DNA of 64,000 bases from Opitutaceae bacterium UBA2377 (GTDB taxonomy: Bacteria; Verrucomicrobiota; Verrucomicrobiia; Opitutales; Opitutaceae). The stretch is taken from contig DDSZ01000005.1 in NCBI GenBank assembly GCA_002344205.1, positions 1 to 64,000 of the forward strand. Reading direction: 5' to 3'. The notes beneath the pieces are model-generated. The model saw only the letters and a program-made list of their open reading frames with translations. It was not told the origin of the DNA and ran no database searches. A program made the translations under genes and the position numbers. Below, piece after piece: positions 42,534-51,193 of this stretch (its first letter is position 1; every line of letters begins with the position of its first letter).

Positions 42534-43889
42534 GTGAGCAAAACCCTCCATGCCGGGTCGCCGCCAACGGCGAGCCCCGGGGCCGGCCCACGACCCGCCC
42601 CTCCCGGCCAGCCGGCCCAGTTGGTTGAGCATTTTTTTCGCCACGAGAAAGGTCGCCTGCATGGGGCGCTCGTCCGCCGGCTTGGCGTGCATAATCTTTC
42701 CCTTGCCGAGGATGTGGCGCAGGAAGCCCTGCTCCGCGCGCTGCGCACCTGGTCCATGGGCGGCGTGCCGGCTAATCCCTCGGCCTGGATCACGCAGGTC
42801 GCCATGAACCTCGCCCGGGATGCGTTGCGCCACCGCAAAATGGCCACCGGCAAGGAGGCCGCCATCATCACGCACCAGGAGCAGATGACGGCCACGCCGG
42901 CCGTTGCCTGGGAGGCGACGCAGACCATCCGCGATGATGCGCTCCGGCTGATGTTCGTCTGTGCCCATCCGGAAATCGCCCCGGATGCCCAGGTCATCCT
43001 GGCGCTCAAGATTCTTTGCGGCTTCAGCACCGGAGAGATCGCCCACGCCTTCCTCGCCACCGAGGCGGCCATCGAAAAACAGCTTACCCGCACCAAACAG
43101 CGCATTGCCGAGGCCGGCATCGGCTGCGAGCTGCCCGAAGGGGAAAACCTCGCCGCGCGCCTCGACGGCGTGCTCGCCGCGATCTACCTGCTCTTCAACG
43201 AGGGCTACAAGGCCTCGTCGGGCGACCGGCTGCTGCGCGAGGACCTGTGCCGGGAGGCCATCCGGCTCGCCGCCCTGCTCATCGATCACCCGGCCGGCCG
43301 CACGCCGCGCAGCCACGCGCTCATCGCGCTGATGCTGCTTACCACCGCCCGCTTCCCTGCGCGGCTTGACGATCAGGGCGAATTGCTGCGTCTCGATGAT
43401 CAGGATCGCGGCAAGTGGAACCAGCCGCTCATTGCCCGGGGGCTCATGCATCTTGGTCACGCCGCCCAAGGCGCGGAAATCAGCGAATATCACCTGCAGG
43501 CGGGCATCGCGGCGCTGCATTGCATCGCCCCCGATTATGCTTCGACCGACTGGGAGAAAATCCTGCTGCACTACGACGAACTGATGCGCCTCAAGCCCTC
43601 ACCCATCGTCGCGCTCAACCGTGCCGTGGCCGTGGCGCACCTGCACGGCGCCCAGGCAGGGCTGGATGCGATCGCGGCCATTCCTCAGCGCGAAAAGCTC
43701 GACCGGCACTACCTGCTCTACACCGTGACCGGCGAACTGCACTGGCGGCTCAACCATCATCAGGCCGCGGCGTGGAACTACCGCAAGGCGCTCAGCCTCG
43801 CCCAAGTCGGCCCTGAACAGGCCTACCTCGTCCGCATGATCGAACGCAGCCAATCGGTCCCGTCCGAGCCGGAGGCGTCCGCCGGATGA
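42534..43889 (+). CDS. ECF42-type RNA polymerase sigma factor with C-terminal extension
   Basis: 451 residues, far longer than a plain ECF sigma. Region 2 is LVRRLGVHNLSLAEDVAQEALLRALRTW and AWITQVAMNLARDALRHRK. Region 4 is LALKILCGFSTGEIAHAFLATEAAIEKQLTRTKQRI. The extension (about 185-451) has LDGVLAAIYLLFNEGYKASSGD, LIALMLLTTARFPARLDDQGEL and TPR-like helices such as PSPIVALNRAVAVAHLHG. No anti-sigma is present; in this class the extension itself controls activity. The GTG start at 42534 is the first that keeps the gene clear of YCII. Confidence 0.92.
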   Translation: MSKTLHAGSPPTASPGAGPRPAPPGQPAQLVEHFFRHEKGRLHGALVRRLGVHNLSLAEDVAQEALLRALRTWSMGGVPANPSAWITQVAMNLARDALRHRKMATGKEAAIITHQEQMTATPAVAWEATQTIRDDALRLMFVCAHPEIAPDAQVILALKILCGFSTGEIAHAFLATEAAIEKQLTRTKQRIAEAGIGCELPEGENLAARLDGVLAAIYLLFNEGYKASSGDRLLREDLCREAIRLAALLIDHPAGRTPRSHALIALMLLTTARFPARLDDQGELLRLDDQDRGKWNQPLIARGLMHLGHAAQGAEISEYHLQAGIAALHCIAPDYASTDWEKILLHYDELMRLKPSPIVALNRAVAVAHLHGAQAGLDAIAAIPQREKLDRHYLLYTVTGELHWRLNHHQAAAWNYRKALSLAQVGPEQAYLVRMIERSQSVPSEPEASAG

Positions 43890-43918
43890 CGGTGCCCGCG
43901 CGGCCGGCCTAACCGCAC

Positions 43919-45109
43919 TTACTTCCGCAGCGTGGCGCAAAAGCGCGTCAGCCGCTCGACGCCCTTGGCGATGATCGCATCGGAGGTCGCGTAGCTGAGC
44001 CGCAGGTAACCTTCCGCGCCGAAAGCCGAGCCCGGCACCGCCGCGACTTTTTCCGATTCGAGCAAGCGGTTGCAGAAATCCATGTCCTTGAGGCCAAAAC
44101 TCGAGATGTTCGGGAACAGGTAAAACGCACCCTGCGCGAGCAGGCAGGAGACGCCCGGAATGCCGTTCAACGCCGCGTGCAGGTTCTTCCTACGCCGGTC
44201 AAACGCAGTCAGCATCGTGGTCACCGCGGCTTTGGTTTTTTCTCGCTCCGTGAGCGCCGCCAGCGCCCCGTATTGGGCGAAGGTGGCGACATTGGAGGAC
44301 ATCTGGCTCTGCAGCTCGGTGATGGCCTTGGCGATGGGCAGCGGCGCCAGCGTGGTCCCGATGCGCCAGCCCGTCATCGCATAGGTCTTGGAAAAACCCG
44401 CCACCGTGATGGTGCGGGCCGCCACCTCGGGCGAGAACGTGGCGATGCACGTGGGCGTGGCACCGTCGTAGATGAGATGCTCATACATCTCGTCGGACAG
44501 GATGTAGAGATTGTGCTTCAGGGCCACGGCCACAATGGCCTCCAGCTCGACGCGGCTGTAAACCACCCCCGTCGGATTCGACGGCGAGTTGAGGATGAGC
44601 AGCCGCGTCTTCGGCGTGATCGCGGCCTCGAGCCGGGCGGGCGTCAGCTTGAAGCCGGAGCTGTCGTCACAGAGCACGAATTTCGGCGCGGCGCCGGCCA
44701 GTTTCACCATCTCAGGATAGCTGACCCAGTAGGGCGCGGGGATGATGACCTCGTCGCCGGGCGAACAGACGGCGAGCACGCCGAGGTAGCAGTTGAACTT
44801 TCCGCCCGGGGACACGATCACCTGCGCCGGGGCGGCCTTGAGGCCGTATTCCAGTTCATAGCGCGCGACGATTGCCTGCCGGAGCGGTTCGATACCGGGG
44901 GTGGGCGCATACTTGGTCTTGCCGCCCTTCAGTGCCGCGATGCACGCCTCCTTGATGTGCTCCGGCGTATCGTAGTCCGGTTCACCGGCGGCGAAGCTGC
45001 ACACATCCTCGCCAGCGGCTTGCAGCGCCTTCGCCTTGGCGTCTACGGCCAGGGTCGGCGATGGCGAAATGTTGCGGGCCCAGATGGAAAGCGGCAAAGG
45101 CGTGCTCAT
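43919..45109 (-). CDS. Aspartate aminotransferase, class I (subgroup I-gamma)
   Basis: 396 residues of a PLP enzyme. The PLP Lys is in [21 protein letters not shown]; other marks are [38 protein letters not shown] and the C-terminal [20 protein letters not shown] with the substrate Arg. [22 protein letters not shown] places it among the bacterial AspC-like and prephenate-accepting enzymes. Aspartate/glutamate are the likely substrates; prephenate is possible given pheA in the window. The start at 45109 gives the normal N terminus. It is convergent with the ECF42 gene. Confidence 0.9.
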   Translation of the reverse strand: MSTPLPLSIWARNISPSPTLAVDAKAKALQAAGEDVCSFAAGEPDYDTPEHIKEACIAALKGGKTKYAPTPGIEPLRQAIVARYELEYGLKAAPAQVIVSPGGKFNCYLGVLAVCSPGDEVIIPAPYWVSYPEMVKLAGAAPKFVLCDDSSGFKLTPARLEAAITPKTRLLILNSPSNPTGVVYSRVELEAIVAVALKHNLYILSDEMYEHLIYDGATPTCIATFSPEVAARTITVAGFSKTYAMTGWRIGTTLAPLPIAKAITELQSQMSSNVATFAQYGALAALTEREKTKAAVTTMLTAFDRRRKNLHAALNGIPGVSCLLAQGAFYLFPNISSFGLKDMDFCNRLLESEKVAAVPGSAFGAEGYLRLSYATSDAIIAKGVERLTRFCATLRK

Positions 45110-45171
45110 GGAGGCCAGCACTAAAGAGGTGCGCGGGAAGCCTTGGCAAGCCCCCGCTCGGGCAAACCCGC

Positions 45172-45501
45172 TCAGCGCTTGGCGCGCTTTTTCGCGGGCT
45201 TCGCCTGCAGATCCTCGATCGCCAGCCGGAGCAGTTCGCCGATGCTCACATCCTTCAGCCGGGCCTGCCGCTTGAGCGTCGCCCGCTGGTCCGCCGACAG
45301 GCGCACGGAAATCTGCCGGTGCGGAATGACCGCCGGCCGGCATTGGCTGAAATCGAACCGCTCAATCGCCGCACGCACCACCTCGCTGGCCGAACCCAGG
45401 CCCAGCGAACGCCGGCACGTCTCGATCTTGTCGATGAGCTCCAGCGGCAGATCGAAGGTAAGCGGGGCCGCGGACGGTTTCTGGGATGAACGCTTGCTCA
45501 T
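45172..45501 (-). CDS. Protein with two ribbon-helix-helix motifs
   Basis: 109 residues. Two RHH-like units occur in one chain: [23 protein letters not shown] plus [15 protein letters not shown], then [20 protein letters not shown] plus [13 protein letters not shown]. Normally two chains pair to build one such fold, so this protein might be a pseudo-dimer able to bind DNA as a monomer. Both ends are basic. It may regulate itself or the divergent ABC ATPase gene 129 bases away. Other options are an orphan antitoxin; no toxin gene is next to it. Confidence 0.72.
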   Translation of the reverse strand: MSKRSSQKPSAAPLTFDLPLELIDKIETCRRSLGLGSASEVVRAAIERFDFSQCRPAVIPHRQISVRLSADQRATLKRQARLKDVSIGELLRLAIEDLQAKPAKKRAKR

Positions 45502-45630
45502 TTGGACAACTCATGGAGCACGGCGGGCGGGCGCATTCTCCGCAACGTAAAAATAAGCCAAGGTCTGGCATTGACTCACCCTTGGATTGCCCGATTTTGC
45601 GGAGACACCCCAACCCTTTCATCCACCATC

Positions 45631-46761
45631 ATGGCGCGTGTTGTAATCGAAAATCTGGTCAAGACCTACCCCGAAAAGAGCGGCCCCGGCGTTACCGCCG
45701 TCAAAGGCATCAACCTGACGATTGAGGACCGTGAATTCATGGTCTTGGTCGGCCCCTCCGGGTGCGGCAAGTCCACCACGCTGCGCATGATCGCCGGCCT
45801 GGAGGACATCAGCGGCGGCACGATCACCATCGACGGCAAGGTCGTGAACAACGTGCTGCCCAAGGACCGCGACATCGCGATGGTTTTCCAGAATTACGCG
45901 CTCTACCCGCACATGTCGGTGTATGACAACATGGCCTTTGGTCTGAAGTTGCGCAAATTCCCCAAGAAGGAAATCGACGCCCGCGTGCGTGAGGCCGCCG
46001 CGATGCTCGGTCTGGAGCCCTACCTCGAGCGTAAACCCAAGGCCCTGTCCGGCGGACAACGCCAGCGCGTGGCCGTCGGCCGCGCCATCGTCCGGAAACC
46101 CAAGGTCTTCCTCTTCGACGAGCCGCTCTCCAATCTCGACGCCAAGATGCGCGTCTCCACGCGCACCGAGATTTCCAAGCTGCACGCCCGCCTCGGCGCC
46201 ACGATGATCTATGTGACGCACGATCAGGTCGAGGCCATGACCATGGGCGACCGCATTTGCGTGATGAAGGACGGCCATATCATGCAGGTGGCCGCGCCGC
46301 TGGACCTCTACAACCACCCGGCCAACATGTATGTGGCCGGCTTCATCGGCTCGCCGCCGATGAACTTTATCAAGGGCCGCATCAAACGCACGGGCAATCA
46401 GTTGGCGTTCATCGAGGAAAACACCCGCAGCACACCGGTTTCCGTGCAGCTCACCGATGACCTCGCCCACAAGGCCGCGGCCTACGTGGACAAGCCCATC
46501 GTGCTCGGCGTCCGCCCGGAAGACGCGCAAGACTCCCTCACCCTCGCCACGCCCAACCCCGCCCACACCATCGAGGTGACCGTGGAGGTCTCGGAGCCGA
46601 TGGGCGCGGAAACCTATCTCTATCTCGACACCGGCGCGCATTCGTTCATCGCCCGCGTCCGCGCCAGCGACCGCTTCGATGTGAACCAGAAGGTGAAAAT
46701 CACCTTCCAGATGGACAAGGCCAAGCTCTTCGATCCGGCCACCGAGAACGTCCTGAAGTAG
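45631..46761 (+). CDS. Sugar-type ABC transporter ATP-binding protein (UgpC/MsmK/MalK-like)
   Basis: 376 residues. Walker [19 protein letters not shown] loop [17 protein letters not shown], signature [17 protein letters not shown], Walker [16 protein letters not shown] and switch [10 protein letters not shown]. The C-terminal regulatory domain (about 240-376) with TOBE strands ([13 protein letters not shown]) is the MalK type that serves sugar importers and can be shared by several. No permease or binding-protein gene is next to it, so it is probably a shared energy subunit for distant importers. Confidence 0.92.
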   Translation: MARVVIENLVKTYPEKSGPGVTAVKGINLTIEDREFMVLVGPSGCGKSTTLRMIAGLEDISGGTITIDGKVVNNVLPKDRDIAMVFQNYALYPHMSVYDNMAFGLKLRKFPKKEIDARVREAAAMLGLEPYLERKPKALSGGQRQRVAVGRAIVRKPKVFLFDEPLSNLDAKMRVSTRTEISKLHARLGATMIYVTHDQVEAMTMGDRICVMKDGHIMQVAAPLDLYNHPANMYVAGFIGSPPMNFIKGRIKRTGNQLAFIEENTRSTPVSVQLTDDLAHKAAAYVDKPIVLGVRPEDAQDSLTLATPNPAHTIEVTVEVSEPMGAETYLYLDTGAHSFIARVRASDRFDVNQKVKITFQMDKAKLFDPATENVLK

Positions 46762-46811
46762 GACGCCTTCCCGTCGGCAACCGGTGCCCGCTGGTTTTCA
46801 GCCAGGCGGCT

Positions 46812-47198
46812 TCAAGCCGCTCCCGGCCCCTCCTGCTCCGCCAGAACTTCGGCCACCAATTGCAGGAGCTGCGCGGAGGAAAATGGTTTCGCCAGCGAGC
46901 GGCTCGCCCCGAGCTTTTCCGCCGCCTGCAGGTAAGCCGTGGCGTGCATGAGTGCGCCGGAGATCGCGATGATCGGCAGTTTGGGGTGTTGCTTGCGGAT
47001 CGCCGTGATGGTCTCGATGCCCTCCTGCTCCGGCATGATGAGATCCGTTATGATCACGTCCGCCGGCGCGGCCTTGAACAGCTTCATGCCGTCACGGCCG
47101 TTCGCTGCCTGCTGCACCACGTGGCCGGCGTCCCGCAGAGTCGCCGCCAAAACGGCGCTCAAGGCATCGTCATCTTCAATCAGCAGGATTCGGCTCAT
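46812..47198 (-). CDS. Stand-alone response regulator receiver
   Basis: 128 residues, receiver domain only. Acid pocket SRILLIEDDDALSAVL, phospho-acceptor Asp in ADVIITDLIMPEQEGIE (about residue 52), switch Ser in IIAISGALM and Lys in ASRSLAKPFSSAQLL. No output domain follows; the protein ends soon after. It works as a CheY-like shuttle. The partner kinase is not in the window. I used the ATG at 47198; a longer frame adds residues without homology. Confidence 0.88.
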   Translation of the reverse strand: MSRILLIEDDDALSAVLAATLRDAGHVVQQAANGRDGMKLFKAAPADVIITDLIMPEQEGIETITAIRKQHPKLPIIAISGALMHATAYLQAAEKLGASRSLAKPFSSAQLLQLVAEVLAEQEGPGAA

Positions 47199-47274
47199 GG
47201 AAGGCTCAGGCCCGCAGGCCGGACCGAAATCAGCAGATATGGCCGCAAGGTCAACTCCCGGCACGCCGGGCCGG

Positions 47275-48159
47275 TCAGCGCCCGAGGGAGATGATGGCCT
47301 CCGGCGCCCGGAGCGGCAGCCCGAGTTGGCCCGGTTCAAAAATCACCGGCGAAAACTCCTGGTCGAATGCCACTCCCGTGATCTGCATCCGCGTCTTGTT
47401 CCGCGTGCGGTCATCGCGCCAGTCGATGGTTTTGACCATCCACTGCTCCCCGGCCTTTTTGAGGTCGAGCACGGACATCGTCTTGTAGGCCTTGCCATCG
47501 GCGTTGATCAGCTCGGTTTGCACCAAGGCCTTGAACTGCGTGTCCAGATGGACGCGAACGCCCGCCAACTCCGAATCCTCGACACCGTAGTCCGCCGGCG
47601 GATAGAGCAAAAACGTGTGTGCCGGCCGGCCGCGGATGCGACTGACCCCCTCGAAGACGAAGTCCTCCCAATACAAAAAGGGCATCTGCAAATCAAACAG
47701 CGTGATGTCGGCGTCCGGCACCAATGGTACGCGGTCATCGGTCACAGGCCGGGCCGTTCCTTCATCCCCTTGGGCCAGCCAAAGGGCCGGCTTGGGCCCG
47801 TTCTGGATCAGCATCCGGTCCGCCTCCGCCCCGCCGAGCCACACCCGCTGGAGCGGCCCGTTTTCATTGCGTGTGCCCCAGAGTTGGCCTGGCACCTCGC
47901 GCTCGTCGCCACGCCGGGGCATCACCCGCACCTGAAATTCGATGTAGTAGTCCCCGGCAATCCCCAGACCACGAAACTCACGCCAGATCTTCGCGCCGGC
48001 TTCCTGGTCCGGCGTGCCGAACTGGACGTAATTCGCCGGCGGACGCACCTTGCGGCCGGCGGGCGCAGCCTGGAGCACGAGGCACCCCGCCAACCCCGCA
48101 AATAAAAACGCCCGCCAAACAAAGACGGGCGTTGCTGTAAGAACCGACCGCACAACCAT
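47275..48159 (-). CDS. Exported protein with LolA-like outer-membrane sorting domain
   Basis: 294 residues. The N terminus has a hydrophobic export segment (AFLFAGLAGCLVLQAAPAG). The mature part is beta-rich: YYIEFQVRVMPRRGDEREVPG, RMLIQNGPKPALWLAQGD and KTMSVLDLKKAGEQWMVKTIDWRDDRTRNKTRMQI, the last resembling the 'outer membrane lipoprotein-sorting protein' group. Function unclear. A terminator-like hairpin overlaps the signal-peptide codons, and its start is 1 base from the secG stop, so secG and this gene form one unit only if the hairpin is read through. Confidence 0.68.
   Translation of the reverse strand: MVVRSVLTATPVFVWRAFLFAGLAGCLVLQAAPAGRKVRPPANYVQFGTPDQEAGAKIWREFRGLGIAGDYYIEFQVRVMPRRGDEREVPGQLWGTRNENGPLQRVWLGGAEADRMLIQNGPKPALWLAQGDEGTARPVTDDRVPLVPDADITLFDLQMPFLYWEDFVFEGVSRIRGRPAHTFLLYPPADYGVEDSELAGVRVHLDTQFKALVQTELINADGKAYKTMSVLDLKKAGEQWMVKTIDWRDDRTRNKTRMQITGVAFDQEFSPVIFEPGQLGLPLRAPEAIISLGR
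48100..48133 (-). terminator. Terminator-like hairpin inside the 5' end of the LolA-like gene
   Basis: On the minus strand an 8-bp stem (48133-48126 with 48114-48107), an 11-base loop and then TTTATTT. It sits within the first 20 codons of the gene downstream of secG. It may be the secG terminator, overlapping the next gene. Confidence 0.5.
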
Positions 48160-48160
48160 C

Positions 48161-48481
48161 TCAGGGATTCTGCGGTGCAGGCGCAGCCGGCAGGGAGATG
48201 GTCGGCAAAGCATCATTGGCCGCGGCCGTGGCGTGGGTCCGTTGATAAATATGCCCGAGGTAGAGCGCGAAGCTCAGCACGAAGAAGGCGATGGCCGCAT
48301 TGATCGTGGCCTTGCTGAGGACGTTGCCCGTATCCGCACCGAAGGCGGCCTCGGTCATGCCGCCGCCCAAGGCAGCGCCCACTCCGCCGTCGTTCTTGGC
48401 CTTCTGCGCCAGAACCACGAGAATGAGAAACACGGACACAATGATGAGGACGAAGGTAAAAATACCGATGAGAATGCTCAT
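48161..48481 (-). CDS. secG: Preprotein translocase subunit SecG
   Basis: 106 residues. Two membrane helices (ILIGIFTFVLIIVSVFLILVVLAQ and AIAFFVLSFALYLGHIY) are separated by the conserved Gly-rich loop NDGGVGAALGGGMTEAAFGADTGNVLSK. SecG assists SecYEG and SecA during export. The C-terminal tail is Ala/Pro-rich. The ATG at 48481 gives the usual start; an upstream ATG adds six residues. parB lies 87 bases upstream on the same strand. Confidence 0.93.
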   Translation of the reverse strand: MSILIGIFTFVLIIVSVFLILVVLAQKAKNDGGVGAALGGGMTEAAFGADTGNVLSKATINAAIAFFVLSFALYLGHIYQRTHATAAANDALPTISLPAAPAPQNP

Positions 48482-48568
48482 GTGAAAGGGAGATAACATC
48501 CCACCAAGGGCCGCTTTGTCAATGCGCCGTTCTGGGGCATTGGTCGGCCCCTTCCACGGCGCCCAAAA

Positions 48569-49507
48569 TCAAAGAGTTACGCCCAGTTTCTCCAGCAGGC
48601 GCTGGAGGTCATCGTTGCCGCGATACTCAATGACGATGCGCCCTTTCTTGGGCGTGTGCAGCACGGCGACCCGGGCGCCCAGATGCGAGGTGAGTTTTTG
48701 CTCGATGCCCGTGACCGTGGCCGCGTCCTTGGCCGGCAATGACCGGTGAGGCTTGCGCACCGAAGCACCGCCCGTGCTTCGGGCCGATTGCGTAAGCTTT
48801 TCCGTTTCCCGCACGCTCAGGCCTTCCTCGATGATGCGCCGGGCCAACATTGCCCGTTGGGCGGGATCAGCCACGCCCAACAACACCTTGGCGTGTCCCA
48901 CGCTGAGGATCTGCTTCGCCACATAAGCCTGCAGCGACGTCTCCAACGAGAGCAGGCGCAGACTGTTCGCCACCGCGGCCCGGCTTTTGCCGACCCGGTC
49001 CGACGCCAATTCCTGCGTCAAATCAAAATCCCGGATCAGGCTGGCGTAACCGTGCGCCTCCTCGATGGGGTTGAGACCTTCGCGTTGCAGATTTTCGATC
49101 AGTCCGAGCGCCGCGGCGGAGGCATCGCTGGCTTGGACGATCCGGGCCGGGATGCTGCGGAGCTGGAGGTGCTGAAACGCCCGCCAACGACGTTCGCCGG
49201 CGATCAGTTGAAATTTGCCGCCGGCCTCGCGCACCACGATCGGCTGGAGCAAACCTTCGGCGCGGATGCTGTCAGCCAGCTCGTGCAACTGCTCCGCCGG
49301 GATTTCCCGGCGGGCCTGATACGGGCTGGGCTCGATCAAATTGACCTGAATTTCGGCATAGCCCGGCAAGCCGGCGGCCGACGACGGGGGCTGGGCCTTT
49401 GCGGCGCTGGTTGCGGCCGGCGCAACAGCAGCGGGTGCGGGTGCGGGTGCGGCCTTCGCTATCAGGCTGCCGAGGCCGCGACCAAGACGGGATTTCGGAG
49501 CGGACAT
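48569..49507 (-). CDS. parB: Chromosome partitioning protein ParB
   Basis: 312 residues. The N terminus SAPKSRLGRGLGSLI is the ParA-interacting start with the LGRGL motif. After an Ala/Pro linker, the CTPase domain contains PSPYQARREIPAEQL, EGLLQPIVVRE and LIAGERRWRAFQHLQL (the GERRxRA motif). The parS-binding helix-turn-helix is QELASDRVGKSRAAVANSLRLL, and the C-terminal dimerisation domain ends GRIVIEYRGNDDLQRLLEKLG. parA is not beside it, unlike most chromosomes. No parS palindrome was found by eye. Confidence 0.95.
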   Translation of the reverse strand: MSAPKSRLGRGLGSLIAKAAPAPAPAAVAPAATSAAKAQPPSSAAGLPGYAEIQVNLIEPSPYQARREIPAEQLHELADSIRAEGLLQPIVVREAGGKFQLIAGERRWRAFQHLQLRSIPARIVQASDASAAALGLIENLQREGLNPIEEAHGYASLIRDFDLTQELASDRVGKSRAAVANSLRLLSLETSLQAYVAKQILSVGHAKVLLGVADPAQRAMLARRIIEEGLSVRETEKLTQSARSTGGASVRKPHRSLPAKDAATVTGIEQKLTSHLGARVAVLHTPKKGRIVIEYRGNDDLQRLLEKLGVTL

Positions 49508-49511
49508 GGGT

Positions 49512-50084
49512 TTATTTGGCGGCGGGGATGAAAAGGGTCTGCCCCACCTGAATGCGGGTGGGATCGGTGATTTTGTTGGCGTTGACGATATCCGCCACCC
49601 GCGCGCTGTGCTTTTGCGCGATGGAGGAGAGCGTGTCGCCCCGCTGCACCGTGTAGCTCACCCCTTCCTTGGCATAGTCCTCGGTGAAGACCGTGTTGAC
49701 CGGCGGGCGGCTGGCCATGCCCTTGGCGAGGGAATCGATGGCGGCGTTGGTCTGACGGGCGAGTCGCTCCATCTGGCCGGCGACCTGCTGCAAGGTCTCG
49801 CTTTTCGTCGTCGCGGCGGTTGACCGCACGTTGCGGTTCATGTCGTTGATCGCATCGTTCAACATCTTCATCGTGACGAAGCTCTCCGCTGCGGCGCTGG
49901 TCTGGTTGCGCAGGGCCTGATTCTCACGCTCAAGCTGTTCGACGCGCAGGTTAAGCTCCCCCACCCGCTGCACCAAGCCGCGCACATCCTCCCGCAGGTT
50001 GGCCACCTCGATCTGCAAGGGTTGGACTTGGGCGAATGAAACCGCCGCCGGCAATATCAGGGCGAAAATAAAGCTGTGCCTCAT
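49512..50084 (-). CDS. LysM-domain exported coiled-coil protein
   Basis: 190 residues. Signal peptide MRHSFIFALILPAAVSFA, a coiled coil (about 20-120; LREDVRGLVQRVGELNLRVE) and a C-terminal LysM domain (about 143-188: SYTVQRGDTLSSIAQKHSAR, then NKITDPTRIQVGQTLFIP). It probably binds peptidoglycan in the periplasm. The gene is 4 bases upstream of parB, so they are transcribed together. It belongs to the group of 'LysM peptidoglycan-binding' proteins with unknown detail. Confidence 0.85.
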   Translation of the reverse strand: MRHSFIFALILPAAVSFAQVQPLQIEVANLREDVRGLVQRVGELNLRVEQLERENQALRNQTSAAAESFVTMKMLNDAINDMNRNVRSTAATTKSETLQQVAGQMERLARQTNAAIDSLAKGMASRPPVNTVFTEDYAKEGVSYTVQRGDTLSSIAQKHSARVADIVNANKITDPTRIQVGQTLFIPAAK

Positions 50085-50122
50085 GCGCGCAAATTGGCGC
50101 ATGCCTCCGGCAAAAACAAGAC

Positions 50123-51112
50123 CTACCTCCGAAAAGGCTGCGCCGCCATCAGCGAGGTCATGGGCTGCGAAGGCAACACGGTGCCGGACGGCAGCGGAAA
50201 ACCGCGCAAGAACTCCCCGGCCGGCAGCATGCGGCCGCCCGGCCGCTGGAGCCGGCGCAACCGCAGCATTCCCGCGCCGGTGGCCACGAGCAGGCCTTGC
50301 GCATCCATCCCGCAGACGGTGCCCGGAGTCGCGTCGGCCGGCGTTCCCACCGCCTCGGCCTGCCCCAGTTTGATAACAACACCGTCGATGCTCACCGCGC
50401 ATGCCGGCCACGGGAAGAGCCCGTTGATCCTGGCCGCCAAGCTCGCGGCGGAGGCATTGAAATCAAGCGTTCCGTCCTCCTTGCGGAGTTTGCGGCAATA
50501 GGTCGCGTCCGTCTGGTTCTGTTCCGCAAATTCCAATCCGCCCACAGCCAGTTTGGGCAGGGCCCGTGCCAGCAAGGGCACACAGGCCGCCGCCAGTTTT
50601 TGCTCCACGTCCAGCGCCGTATCGAGCGGATCAATCGCCACGGCTTCGGCATCCGCCACCGGGCCGGCATCCAATTCCCGCACGATCCGCATCAAGGTGA
50701 CGGCGGTCGCAGTCTCACCTGTCGCCACCGCAGTCTGGATGGGTGAGGCCCCGCGATACCGCGGCAATCTCGAGGTGTGCAGGTTCAGCGTGCCCAACCG
50801 GGGCGTGCCGATGAAATCATCCTTCAGGATATGCCCGTAAGCCATCACGAGCGCGACATCCGCATGCCAGTCCTGCAATTGCTGGCGCACGTCCTCGGTG
50901 ATCTTCACCGGCTGCAACACGGGCAGCCCCCGCGCCAGCGCCCACTGCTTGATGGCATTTGCGGTTACCTGTTGGCCCCGGCCTGTCGGCCGGTCCGGCT
51001 GGGTGAAGACCCCCACGACTTCGGCCGTGGCCTTGCCCGCCGCCCCGAGCCACTCAAGGAGCGGCAGCGCGATGGGATCGGAACCGAGAAAAACTACACG
51101 AAGGGCGTTCAC
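50123..51112 (-). CDS. fmt: Methionyl-tRNA formyltransferase
   Basis: Formylates initiator Met-tRNA. 329 residues. The N-terminal Rossmann domain has VVFLGSDPIALPLLEWL, ALVMAYGHILKDDFI and LNLHTSRLPRYRGASPIQTAV, where the usual HPSLLPRYRGAAP motif carries small changes. The catalytic Asp is in RELDAGPVADAEAV. The C-terminal OB-like domain (KEDGTLDFNASAASLAARINGL) binds the tRNA. def is not adjacent. It heads a same-strand series with the LysM gene and parB. Confidence 0.95.
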   Translation of the reverse strand: MNALRVVFLGSDPIALPLLEWLGAAGKATAEVVGVFTQPDRPTGRGQQVTANAIKQWALARGLPVLQPVKITEDVRQQLQDWHADVALVMAYGHILKDDFIGTPRLGTLNLHTSRLPRYRGASPIQTAVATGETATAVTLMRIVRELDAGPVADAEAVAIDPLDTALDVEQKLAAACVPLLARALPKLAVGGLEFAEQNQTDATYCRKLRKEDGTLDFNASAASLAARINGLFPWPACAVSIDGVVIKLGQAEAVGTPADATPGTVCGMDAQGLLVATGAGMLRLRRLQRPGGRMLPAGEFLRGFPLPSGTVLPSQPMTSLMAAQPFRR

Positions 51113-51193
51113 CGCTTGTTTTCAGGCATGTCCGCACGGCCGCCGCAAGCCTGCCGAGTTGACCGCCGGGCCATGCGCGAACTCCGGGCTGGC

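Noticed and set aside
49028..50452. Possible parS sites around parB
   Set aside because: No near-match to the TGTTTCACGTGAAACA palindrome was found by eye in the parB region.
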